Source: Gnetum montanum
Taxonomy: Eukaryota > Streptophyta > Gnetopsida > Gnetales > Gnetaceae
Assembly: GCA_015680685.1 (NCBI GenBank)
Contig: MNCI01001832.1
Coordinates: 116,875-180,874 of the forward strand
Length of the DNA: 64,000 nt
Reading direction: 5' to 3'
Both the position numbers and the translations under genes were made by a program. The notes below the pieces were generated by a model. It saw only the letters and a list, made by a program, of their open reading frames with translations. It searched no databases and was not told the origin of the DNA. This document shows, piece by piece, positions 32,333 to 44,202 of the stretch. How positions within the stretch are numbered: the stretch's first letter is position 1; each line of letters starts with the position of its first letter.

Positions 32333-33901
32333 TGAAACACCATTACATTTGGACTTTGGCATCCCAGTTGCCCCAACGCATAGTTAACACAAAGGCCAAT
32401 TTGATAATTTTTTCTAAGTGTCAAGCCAGTTTTTGTAGATTTTTCTAAGTGTTGAGACTACGCTTTCCACTACCCTAGAGCATAGTTAGCCTCAAGGACA
32501 GCGTAGTCATCATGAAGGTCTAGGTTTTGCAAATTTTTCTAAGTGTTGAGATTGTGCTCTCCACCAACCTAGAGTATAGTCAAGAATAGTCAACTGGAAG
32601 CTAGTTTTTGCAAGTTTTGACAAGTTTTGGGACTATGCTCACCCCTAGTTAGGAGCATAGTCAATCTCCAGTGGAGACCGTAGTCAGCACATAGTTGTTT
32701 CTGTAAAATTTTTCTAAGTGTGGGATTATGCTCTCCTCCAATCCAGAACATACTTAAGCATAGTTAGTTAGAATAGCATCCAATGACCTTCACAACATAC
32801 CACTAACACTCAGCTCAACTCTGACTCATCTTTAGCGAGCATAGTTAGCAAAATGCATCTATTTTGTACTCCCTTTTGTTGCCAAGATTGTAACTACGCT
32901 CGACCCCATGTAAGATGGTGGAGAGTGTAGTCCTGAAGCATAGTCTCCAAAATTTATTTTTTAGGTACATTACTATCCTCATGTAGTCTCCAAAATTGGT
33001 AGTGTAGTCATAGTCTTGTAGTCTTATAGAGCTTGGTAGAGCACAATAGAGCATAACACCACTAGCCTTAGTGGGAAGCATAGTTGGGTGATGGCGTAGT
33101 TCCAATTGTTCCCTCTGCCATATGGTAGTCTCCCCTTATTTCATGCTAAACCTAGCCCTATAAATACCCTAGCCCTTGATATTTTTGTGGTTGGAAAATT
33201 TGAGCATTGGGCAAGATTCAAGGTTGGAAAGTTGGCAAATTTGGATAGGTAAAACCAAAGCATTGGCAAATCAAATGCACACCAGAAAACTGGAGAGAGG
33301 AAAAGTTGCAAACCATCATAGCTCACCTCAGTCCACTTGACCACCAAAAATTCCATTGGACCACTGCCACTGTACACCATGGTAGCCAACCCAGTAGGCA
33401 CAGGCACCATGGCGAAACATCAGTCTTTGCATCTAGACACTCTGGAGACTATGACTATGCTATCCACTACGCTTGTTGTACACTATGTACCTTATCACCC
33501 CTTCTGGAGTTAACTATACTCAACCCCATTTGGGGTGGTGTTTTATTCTCTCTGTCTCCCTTTCTTTGCATTTTTAGCATTTTTTGCATTTTCTACTATT
33601 ATAATGCATATCCGTGCTTGGGTGGTAGTCCCTACACGTTGACACCTTAATTCTTCGCTAAGGCTTTTGATTATGCTCACATCCAATGACATTGTTAACA
33701 CCATTAACACTACTAGAATACTTAGCATCATTTCACATTAGCATCGTAGCTAACCACATTACACCCTGGTTGCATCCAGTAAGTCCCTGTTCAATCGACA
33801 AGATCATGTAGGGCACACCATCTCCATCTCCAGTAGGCTCTTGTGCAAACTCAGGGTTAAACAATGTGCTTGTGAACCACTAGGTGTTCTAGCTATAGAT
33901 G
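32333..33901 (+). repeat. E5 5' LTR
   Basis: Starts TGAAACACCATTAC. It carries several CTACGCT(T/C)TCC and AGAGCATAGT units in both orientations (32455-32760, 32895-32960) and a core promoter TATAAATA at 33159-33166. The right border is set by comparison with E4 and the 3' LTR; its CA end is mutated. Confidence 0.8.
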
Positions 33902-34310
33902 TTTTTGATTGACATAGTTTTCTAGAACTAGAAGGAAGGCTAACCCCATTTTCAAGCTCCGTTGAGGTTGTTTTGTGAGCCAGTGTAGATTGGACCCCAT
34001 AGTTGGTCCCCTTAGGGCCCCACGTAACAACTCCAAACCACACTTGTTTCAACTATTTTGCTAAATTTCCATTGTCTTCAGTTGGAGTGTAGTCATCAAA
34101 AGCATAGATAGTTAGTCAGCTCTCTATTGTGAAGAGCGTAGTTAGCTCTTCATAGTGGCAAGCGTAGTTAGCATAGATAGCATAAGTTAGCTCTCGACAG
34201 TGGAGAGCATAGTTAATAGTATTAGCCAAAATAGAGTTAGTTTGAGATGGTCCACTGTATTTTGCAGCTAGAAGCCTCTACAATTTTCCTTTACAATTTG
34301 TTCTGCAACC
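33902..34310 (+). other. E5 leader
   Basis: Noncoding; more GAGCGTAGTTAGCTC-type units at 34080-34215. The primer site is not recognisable. Confidence 0.5.
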
Positions 34311-37300
34311 ATGAACTTGGATCAACCTCTGGTGTTAATTTCAAATGCACTTGAGATCATGCCTATCCAACAAGAGACTAGGAGTGACAACCCTCTAAGT
34401 CTCATGATGGTCAAGCTAAGGTAATCCCTTAGGCTATATAGCCAAGACCCAAAGTACGCCGTGCTTAATAATGAATAATATAACTTCATATGTGCAAAGA
34501 TCCAAGTAGGATTACCTATAGATCACCCTAACATGGAGGCAAAATGGGACTTTAAGTTAATCCACAGGGATGCATGGGAGTATATCCCCTCCTCATTCGA
34601 CATCATCCCACTCATCAAGTAATGCTACTCATTCTTGTCCTAGCTCATCTGAGCAAGTGATTGTAACATAGGAACTGACTATGAGGAAGCCTTATAGGAG
34701 GAAGTGGATGAGCTTGAAGCTCATTCTGAACATGAGCCCCCTTTTTCCACCATCTTCCAACAAGCGATCCCTAGTCTAGTCCCTCCTTGAGTTAGTTCAC
34801 CCATCCTCCCCAAGATGGTCATAATGGTGACCCTCCTTCCCACTTTATTAGGCTTAGATCTATGCCTATAGTGGCAACCCACCAGATGAAATACATACAT
34901 TATGGTGCAACAACCCATTTCCACTTGTCCTTTATGGCATCATCTCAAGCTGCTTAGCCATCCTTGCTAATAGCAATCATGTTAGCTCATTCGTATGTTC
35001 ATGTAGGGGCCATCTCTAGGCCCCAAATGACTCAAGCAATGTATGTCCTACTTTCTTTGCTGGCACCCTCAGTATCAGTCCAATCCACATATGCATGGCT
35101 TTCGCTAATCACTGTCCCTATAACATAGATGATGCATCAAGCACATCGCATGGTCCTACAACCTGCAACTAGGTTATGGATCACACAACTAGCACAGTGG
35201 ATGGCACAACTAGTGTAGCCTTCTAGAGCATCCCAAAACTTAGATAAGGCATTCCAACTAATCCAAACCTTGATAGAAGAGGTGAAGCAGCTCAAGGCCA
35301 CCTCCTCTAAAACAATTCAAGTAGTGGACTTCTACTAGGACAACCCCATAAGTCCTGTCGTCCTACCATTGACTTTGTCAACTAGGGTCCTACTACCCTA
35401 ATTCACCAAGTACAATGGTGAAGGGGACCCCAATGTGCATCTAGTGACATTTAGGTCTGAGTGCCTACTACTACAAGCATGGCCACATGCCATCATATGT
35501 GTGTTTTCCATGTCGCTAACTCAAAAAGCCTTATACTAGTACCATGTGCTACTCAAAAGCTCTATCTCCTTTCTGGAGGATCTCTTGAGCTAGCTCATGA
35601 CATGCTTCAAGTACAACTTGATGCCAGAAGTGACCTTGGACTAGATAATGTAGGTCAAGAAGGTCTCTTAGAGCTTGTGCAAAAATTCAAAACAATGGAG
35701 TGCCTTGTTGAACGAAATATGAGAGGTCATAATTGAGGCACATGTCTTAGCTATCTTGAAGGGTGTGGTTAATGATTTTATAAAATCAAAGATTTACTAT
35801 TTGGGCTCATAATCTTTGAGCTAGGCCTTTGCCCAAACCAAGAGCATACAAGATGTAGCAGAAGCTAGTAAGGACTCATCTTACATGGCCTACAAAGACT
35901 TGCATGCAAGAAAACATAAGGACAAGGAAAAGTAGAGTGCAACCATGGTAGCCATGGCCAAAGAGGCTAAGGCAACCAACCCAGGACCTACAACTAGACC
36001 ACCCAAAGTCCCAGCTTTAGAGCCAAGGCTACCAATCCACCTACATCTATAGTGGCCATGACGTAATATAGTCAAAGCCCTAACTTCGAGGACAAGGACT
36101 ACTCCAAGTACACCTTGTTGCCATTGAAACCATTAGCGCTTTTGTATCAACTATTAAAGATTGGGTGCATCCAATATAAGCAAATGTTTGAGGATGCCAG
36201 CAAAAGGCATGATAGGTACTGCGAGCTACTCAGAAACCTTACCTTAGCAACACCAAATGAGCCCCTAGTCCCAAAGAATTTTAGGCTAGATCAGTTCTAT
36301 TAATACCACCAGTTTTTGGTCATAGCACAGACTTCTATCTAGCTTTGTAAGATGACTTGCAAAGGATGATTGATAGGGGTGAATTGGTGCTCAACACCAC
36401 AAACCTGGTTAGGCCACAAAACCAATCCATGAGGGTCTATAATAATCCTATAAATGTAAATGATACCAGTTACATCATAAATGCTATCAACATTGATGAT
36501 GATTCAAAATTAGCATGGTAGCCATTCGTGGTTTGGGTGCCCTCTGGTAACCTAAGGATCCCCTTAGCCCCCATAGGTTTAAGGCCCCCTTTCATTGTTA
36601 GAGTGCCACCTCAAGCATCTACAACTTCCTTCATGGTTAGGGTCCCACAACATGTGACAAGAATAATAGTTCAGCCACCCTTTGTCATCAAGGTGTTACA
36701 ACATGTTGATTCCTTACCTACTTAGAGTTTGGTAGTGGGTAATGCATCAGTCCCTTCCCATCCAAGAGCCAATCATACCGACAACATTAATAGACTATCT
36801 AGGTGGCAACCTGGGAGACCTAATGAGCATCTCATAGATAGAATGATCAGGCAACATCAAGAGCAAAGTGCACTCAATCCATTGAAACCAATCCATCTAT
36901 TTGCAATCCCCATGGACAATATAATTGAGGAGGCCACCACCAATAACTCATAACCAAGTATTGAGGCCCTTGCGTAGGCTAAGCCAACAAAGTCCAAGTC
37001 ACCTCTTTGTGAAATCCATCTCTTAGGGCATATGGAAGAAGTCAAAGCTAATAAAAATGCAATTGATGGCAAAGACTTCATGGATGCATTAGCCCAAGTT
37101 AAGTAAGCACTCAAATAGAAGAACATGAAATTGAGCTTGTATAATATAATCATGATCTCATTTGCCCACCATAAGGCACTGGTGCAGATGTTGACCTTCA
37201 TCCCTATCATGAAGGAGATCCCTATAGATGAGAACTCCATTCATGTAATGATGTTACCTCCTGCACCATAGAAATCGAGACATACCTTGTGTTTTATGAT

Positions 37301-37989
37301 GAGATGATTAAGGTTGATCCTAAGAAGGGTGAGGACATAATAGCTCCCATGTTTATCACTATACGTGTCAGGTAATGCAAGATTCAGAGGGTGCACATCA
37401 ATGACTGGGTAGCAACAAATGTTATCCCATACACTGTCATCGATAAATTAGGCCTCATAGACCAAATCAAGCCAACAAAAATCACATGTTTAAAGTCCTT
37501 CAACAGGTCATCTGTCATTGTTAGGGGTACTATAACTATAACTTTCATAACAGGGGAGCACTTCCCAATTACTGCCGAATTCATTGTCATAGAGGAGATG
37601 CTAGGTTTTAACTTAATATTGGGCAAGTCTTGGTTGGCCCAATTATGAGTCATCTCCTCTATGATCCATCAAGAAATCCACCTTTTGTACTAATGTGGTG
37701 AAGGTATCATCTATGGTGATAACACTGCCCCTCTAGCTATCAAAAAGATTAACATGAAGCATGGGTTAGAGGTTGAATTTCCTAATATTGCATTTGTAGT
37801 AGATAACAAAACATGCAAGGCCGATGCACTTGAAGAGGTGGTAGAAGCCATTGGCCTTTTGAAGAATGCCCTATGGAAAAATTACCCTTTAATGTAGCAA
37901 GCGAAGGTTATAGAGACTATCGAATAGTGCACTCTAGGCCCTACGCGCCCCCTAATACACACCGGATTAGGAAGCAACTGCATGACTAA
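34311..37989 (+). pseudogene. E5 gag-protease, broken
   Basis: ATG 34311 (MNLDQPLVL). The capsid domain lies at about 35405-35720 (YNGEGDPNVHLVTFRSECLLLQAW, given as YNGEGDPNVHLVTF and RSECLLLQAW). NEPLVPKNFRLDQFY and PNEHLIDRMIRQHQEQ lie between capsid and protease. Protease at 37385-37650: VHINDWVATNVIPYTVIDKL, where the E4 copy keeps IDDGAAKNVI, then VRGTITITF and LGFNLILGKSWL. Here the catalytic D-D-G is mutated to N-D-W. The frame ends with TAA at 37987-37989, two bases before a conserved splice donor. Numerous stops and frameshifts. Confidence 0.8.
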
Positions 37990-38254
37990 GGTATCCCTTA
38001 GTTTGAAAGTGTGCAAGAACTTGCCCACTATTCGCTTCCATGGACCCTGCATTCAACTCCCCACTTACACTACATTAGTACTATAACATATTATTTGCAT
38101 TTAGTTTAATTGCTTAGGTTACCATCTGTATTTCCTATGCATTTGATAGCCTAGTTTACATTTCTGCCATTGTTGCTTTAATGCATTTGCTTTCATGAAT
38201 AAAAAACATCAAAATGCATAAAAACCATAAAAACTAAAAGTATAAAAATAGGAG

Positions 38255-38660
38255 ATCACAACGTGTGGCCCGCTATGGCCTTAAACTGGCAATGTGCAGT
38301 CTGCCATGGCCTTAAACTAGTAATGTGCAGCCTACCATGACCTTAAACTAGTAACATAGGATCCATCATGGCCTTAAACTAGCAACATGTAGCCTGCTAT
38401 GGCCTCAAATTGGGATGTTTTAGCCTACCATGACCTTAAACTAGTAACGTATAGCCCAAAATGGCCTAAAACTATCATACTCAATCCCCTTGCAATGGCC
38501 CAAAATGACCTTAAACTATCATTGCGGTCCAGAATGTCCTAAAACTATTACCTTCAATCCCATCACAGTGGCTTGAGATGGCCTTAAAATAGCATTGGCC
38601 CTCTCATTATGGCTTTAAACTAGCATGGGGCTTGTAATGGCCTAGTCACACTATCGTTGC
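38255..38660 (+). repeat. Degenerate tandem repeats, unit about 36 bp, core ATGGCCTTAAACTAGCAA
   Basis: Eleven copies of the core, with variants such as ATGACCTTAAACTAGTAA. The E4 intron has about twelve copies in the same place (52255-52735), and a related array follows integrase in E5 (47340-47760). Confidence 0.8.
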
Positions 38661-38886
38661 ATAATCCTAAGTTAGCATACTAATTCATCATGTTGTAAGC
38701 ATAGTAAGCATAATAAGCACATAGCAAATGACCATAAAAAAGGGTTTACACATTACACATTACATATAGCAAATACATTCATTAGATGTCATATGAATAT
38801 TAGTACATAGCATGAGTAGCATCATGTGGTAAAAATATAGCAAAAATAACAAAAATGCCTAGCAGTAGGATTACATTTGGTCATGC

Positions 38887-41800
38887 TCAATCGGTGGCAC
38901 TAGGTGGGGGTGGAGGCTCTTCTTCCTTTACCGTGTTGCTGGGGCTTGTAGCATCGCTTGGTACCTGCTACCATAACCATAGCAAAAACACATAGTTAGT
39001 AAGAAAACATGCACTATACAAGCTAACTCAAAACATTAAAAAAAAACTAACCTAAGAGGATCCTACATTGGTGAGTTCTAGAGGTAACTTTCCAAGGCGA
39101 GCCTCCAAGCACCAAAGGATCTTTGCCTCAAAAAGTCATGTCTAGTCCTCTTGGCCAAAGTCAATCCCCACAAGGGTCTTTCCTTTATCCACAGTGGTCC
39201 ATGCAGTCAACTCCATCGAAAAGGTAGTAAAAGAAGCCTCTCCCAAAGGGGTGATGATCTACCTCTCAGGAGAACCACTCACCACCGTGTGCTACATGAA
39301 CAACTTATATGCTTGCTTGCCACTAATTTCCTCAAGAAAAATTTGAAGGTAACAATGTTTGGTAGACTCCTCCTTGTACCATCATAGGTACATGTTATGC
39401 TCGTGCTTATACTGGTGTTTGTGATTCTTCTGCATTTGCCCCCACCGATAAACCTTTGTGCTATAGTTCTTCCAATCCTAGTTCTTTTGGGCGAGCAAGT
39501 CCATCTATAGCCACTACTCTATCAACTCTCATGTGGCTTCAGTCTGACCTCTAGGAGCCATCCAATATTAGGCATACTCAATCTTAGAGATATGTTAGAT
39601 GCTATCTCCATGTGATCTAGCCACTAGGAAATCATATTTGGATTGAAGATCATTGATCTTTGTATCTTGGCTAGTCACCCTCTCCTGTAGCTTGTGCACA
39701 CATTTCCATAGGTACTTATTTGAGTGCCTATAGACCCATAATGCCTTCACATAGAAAAGCATGCACTTGTTCAATGTCTTGTACATGTGACAAGAGACTT
39801 GATCAACTTCAGGAGAGAGGTCAAGGAAGGCATCCACCTTGGCCACCTTACTTAGATCCCACCAAAGCTTAGGACCTGTAGGCATGCAACAATCGATCAA
39901 TCTTAGCCAAGAACTAAAAATTCAAGTAGTAAAGTAACATAAAGTAAAGCAACATCGCACACATATCAAGCTTAAGATTTGCTTGTTGCAAGTGGTCCAC
40001 CATGTTCTCAACGATGGCTTCCATATAGGTGAATTTATTAGGCATATCTACCAACAGCTCCATGCAATAGGTAGATGTGGGACCACTAGTAGGAATATCT
40101 AATGTTGTAACACAATGATGCAATTAGCATAGAACTAAATAGCTAAAAATTCTAGAGCAAATAAGCAAGGACAAATGACAACATAAGTTAGTTACCTAGC
40201 AAGCCGTCAAGTGTGAGTGTAGGGGGCTCACCTAGCTATGCAACATCAAACAAGATGTCAAAATCACCCTCATCAAGGTGGAGAAACCTCTCTTCCTGCA
40301 ACTTTTAGAGGGTCTCTACTACCTTATGAAGCTCATTCCCATTGGCCTCACCCTCCTTAGCTTGAGGGGGCACTTCTTTTGCTGCCACCTCAACCACTGC
40401 TCTTACAAACTTCTCTACTGTCTCTATGATTAACACATATACATACAAGCACATTAGTACACATATGCATGTCATTAGCTAGTTAATAATATAACATAAA
40501 AGAAAAATATAAAAACATAAACATACATAAATATAGTTTAGGCATATAATAAGTTACACATACTAACTAGCAACATTTGCACACAAGCTTTGAAGCTTAA
40601 TGTGGATCCTCTTGTTGCTTGGCCTTCCAACCTCAAGGGTAGCCTTTTTTGCAAGATGTGGTCTCTTGATCTTGGCCTTAGATGATCCTACTATCTCGGC
40701 TATATAGTGATCAGCCATGGTTATGTCCTCAGTGCCAACTAGAGGATCCTTGCCTGCACTATTGCATGAGTGATGCAACTGCCCCACAAGACCCTTGGTT
40801 GTTACATATAATGACTCATTGATTTCCTCTAGGGGATCCTACACATGTGTGGTCATGAACATATGCTTAATCCATGGCTTGGATAGCTACTTGCAATCCT
40901 ACACTACCCATCATCCATTATCTTGCACTACCAAGAGCTCCACAAACCTTCGTAGGTACCCTATGAAAAACATAAAGTGGATGTGGGACCTTGCCTAGAG
41001 GTTGAACCACAACCTAGAGATCTTTGCATGTAGGCTGGTAGCTATGTACATAGCCTAATTGAACCTTGTACACTCCAGTAGCATCTCCTTCATCACTTGT
41101 GCTTACTCCACCTCAAGGATCTTCCCTTGGGAGAGCAACTTCAAAAAGGCACAAGTGTGGAACAAAGGGTAGAGCTCCCATACCTCAGGCACTAGCACAT
41201 CCTTAATTGATATGCCCTTGTGAGATCGAGTGGCCCACAACCAGTCCTTGATCTCCCCTCTACATTCCACCTCACTACTAGCCTTCTCAATGATTGTCGA
41301 GCCATTAGTGGAGAGGCCAACGAGGTCGGCAAAGAAGGTCTCATTGAGATTTAGTAGTACCGTCACACCGTGCACTTGGATGACAAACTACTTGACATTG
41401 CTGCTAAAGGAGTCGATGAAGGTGACCATTTTGACCATTGAGATACTTAGGCTAAGGGCCAAAAATAGGTCCATCAACCTCACACACATGAGCCTAGCAA
41501 TCAGTGCATCCGATGGTTTATGACATAGCTAGTGTTGCGCTCCCTCCACATCATCATACTTCATGATGAAGGTGGCCTTTGTATGGACCATGGTGATCAC
41601 CATCACCATGGCTGAGGTAATCATCACTGCATAAAAGGAAAATTAATGTCAACATTAGCATCATGCAAATAAGGCAAACCGAAAAGCATACATTAGTAAG
41701 TACATAAGCCAAATCTTAGATGCGTACGTGGCACATATGGTGTGTGAGATGAGGGTGGTGCTTCAAGCATCTCCTTAGTGTTAATCTCATCGGTAGCCCA

Positions 41801-42503
41801 CTCCTCATCCTACTAGTTGTTGATCCTACATTGCTCATGTGCCTTTGGGTATTAGGTAGGGTAGACCTCCAAATTGGGCCCCACCCACTAAATTACAGCT
41901 ACTCAAACATTCATGCTAGATGAGAACACCTTTAGGGAAATGCGAGTAGGCCCTCCTCGTCAACTCTGAACTTGGCATTAATCATGAGCCATTAGTAATT
42001 TGACATGAGCTAGTAGTGAAAAAAATTGCTAGAACCATGAAAACACTTACCCTTCGGTGCAATAGACAGTTATAGGTGGGTTCTGGAACAGGGTGTATAC
42101 CGGTAATGCAATAAAGAGGGTGTTGCTCTTGTTGTGACAACCAAACCTCATAATGTACCATATCCTAGATAGGTTCCAAGCACTCCTAGGACCTATGCAC
42201 GAACCACTTGATCCATCACTGCTAGTAGTAGGCTTGTCTGAGATGAATCTTAGGATGCCCTAGTTAGCCCAAGGTAGGAACATCTTGGTGATGGCACTAG
42301 TAACCTCCATAGCCAAGTGTGACCACATGATCACACTAAACTATGACAATAAGTATTCTAGGAACTCACATGCCCCTGGCCAAAACCATACTGCTTAATG
42401 GCCCACCCACATATATGGTGCTAGCATTTTGGGTATAGGCTTAATCATGCAGCATAGGATGCCCATGAGCTCCATTATGATCAAGATAGGTCATAGCAGC
42501 ACC
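38887..42503 (-). pseudogene. Antisense multi-exon gene inside the E5 pol intron (seven exons recognised)
   Basis: Read on the - strand, exons a-g: 42503-42051, 41971-41728, 41626-40568, 40423-40196, 40098-39967, 39901-39052, 38964-38887. Donors include GG|GTAAGT, AG|GTAACT and AG|GTTAGT; acceptors include TTCCTTTTATGCAG and TTAATCATAG. Junctions a/b, b/c, c/d, d/e and f/g keep reading phase; e/f is off by one. Exon c encodes about 350 residues (KATFIMKYDDVEGAQH, LVPEVWELYPLFHTCAFLKL, SKAKIKRPHLAKKATLEVG). Exon f holds PKLWWDLSKVAKVDAF and a probable coiled coil (KLQERVTSQDTKINDLQSKY). The last exon ends VKEEEPPPPPSATD and TGA. About 1,000 residues in all; upstream exons may be missing. No domain recognised. 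Stops are frequent, so this copy is dead. Confidence 0.7.
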
Positions 42504-44190
42504 CTACAACCATTAAGAAACAAGAAAACATCAATATACATACATAGATGCAAATTTTGGCATTAAATCATTAAGATAAGTTAGCAAAACTAACATAATA
42601 CAACATAGACTAGCAAAAATTCTCAATTTTGGCAATACCCCCTTGGGCCCTGCAGGTATAGGATGTCAACTAACTCATTTGATGCACTTGGTACTCACTA
42701 GGTATAGCATGTTTTCCATAAACTTTGAGCTACATTCTACAGGTTTAGCATTATGCATAGTTTACAAAATTTTTTTTAACTCCAAATTGCCTTAATGGAG
42801 AGTGTAGTCCAAAAAATTACAAAAACTTTCCAACTCTGAACTACCTCAGTAGAAAGCATAGTCCAAAAAAGAGAGGGCAAAATTTTTCTAACTTTGGGAG
42901 CACATGATTAAGCTTTAAAACATGGAGAGCATAGTCCCCAAAAATAAACATTTTGCCAAACACTTGCAATGCAAGAATTTTTACAAACACCTATCGAGCA
43001 ACACTCTCAATGCATGGAGAGCATAGTCCCATGGCTATAAAGAGTTACTTTCCATGGTTCCATGCCTAGTAACCCCCTCTACTCGCTGCCATGGCTGGTT
43101 GTGCGGCTCACACCCCACAGCCCTCACGGCGCAATGTGTTTGGCCTCTATTGGAACTAAAAGAAAAAAAATATTTTTCAAATTTTTTTAAAAAATGCAGG
43201 AAAAATGCCTACCATGTCCCTTAACTCTATGGTAGCTTGCTTCCTGATCAGTGCTTGAACCCCCTACAACTACTTTGTCTACAACCCTAGGCCCTACAAC
43301 CCCAAGCACTGCATCATACATAGAAGAAAATAGAAAAGAGAAAAATTCCATATCCTAGCAAAAGAAAAACCATTGCCCAAAACCCTCCCCTCCATCATGC
43401 CCTCCTTGTAGTTGCAATGTGTCAAAATGATGTGCTGTGGTAGTGGCCATTGCCATGGTAGGGTGCATCACAAGATTACACTTCCAAACCCTTTGCCCAT
43501 GGTAGAAACAAATAAAAAAATGAACAAAAGGGGAGAGCATAGTCAGCATAGTTGGCTAATGTCAATGGTCTCCTCTCCTCCACACATGCTTGTGGTAAGT
43601 AGCTCAATGCTCTCTTTCCCTTGGCAATGTTTATCAATCTTGGGTGCAGGAATCCACTTTAGCACATCATTCTTCTCTAACTACGTTCTCCACTAGTAGT
43701 GCGCAATAGCAATGGCAAGACTATGCTCTACACGTCACAGTTGAAAGTAAGAAAATGACAACTTACCCACAGTGAAAACACACCTATATACCCTCTTGGG
43801 ATCATTTAATGATCCACCAACTTGGGACTATGCTCCACATAGAACGCCTAGTGGATAGCATAGTTGGGTAAGAGCGTAGTCGGGTGAGAGTGTAGTCATC
43901 TATACTTAGCCAAAAATTTTAATTTTCACTACCTAGTGAATGCTTGAGCTAATTCTACTCCCCAAGCATGACTAGATCTCCCTAGAATGACATGTTTGAC
44001 GTGTCTATAGTCTACTAAGAACTAAAACTAATATGCACATAGCCTATCAAGGCCTAAAACTAGCATAAGTATGCTTATCTTCCTAAAAGCCTGCATGCAT
44101 GCTTAGGCAAATTTCATCACATTGCTTTCTTTTCATTTGTGCATATTAACTTCATTAAAACAAGTGTTGACATTTTTTTGGTTGATTTTG
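42504..44190 (-). other. 5' region of the E5 antisense gene and end of the pol intron
   Basis: Holds several AGCATAGTC units (42793, 42855, 42930, 43020, 43540, 43690-43890) and a conserved TATATAGG on the - strand at 43790-43783 (GGGTATATAGGTG), shared with the E4 copy. TATATA is symmetric, so it could serve either strand. A 64-codon - strand frame at 43355-43549 might be an upstream exon but is not supported by the E4 copy. Confidence 0.45.
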
Positions 44191-44202
44191 CAGAAACACA
44201 AC

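Larger units (their letters stand above)
37991..44193 (+). other. Putative pol intron of E5 (protease to RT)
   Basis: Donor CTAAG|GTATCC at 37991 and acceptor TTTTTTTGGTTGATTTTGCAG ending 44193 (given without its last base: TTTTTTTGGTTGATTTTGCA plus G) enclose 6.2 kb lacking sense-strand element domains. The E4 copy has the same donor text and a near-identical acceptor. Ogre elements are known to carry an intron between protease and RT. On the opposite strand it contains a gene-like unit. Confidence 0.7.

Noticed and set aside
33306-33650. 114-codon + strand frame in the E5 LTR
   Set aside because: Lies across the LTR downstream of the TATA box; not conserved as a frame in the 3' LTR or in E4.
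38255-38660. Regular short repeats resembling a CRISPR array
   Set aside because: Units are degenerate and unevenly spaced, the spacers are not unique, and the DNA is plant retrotransposon.
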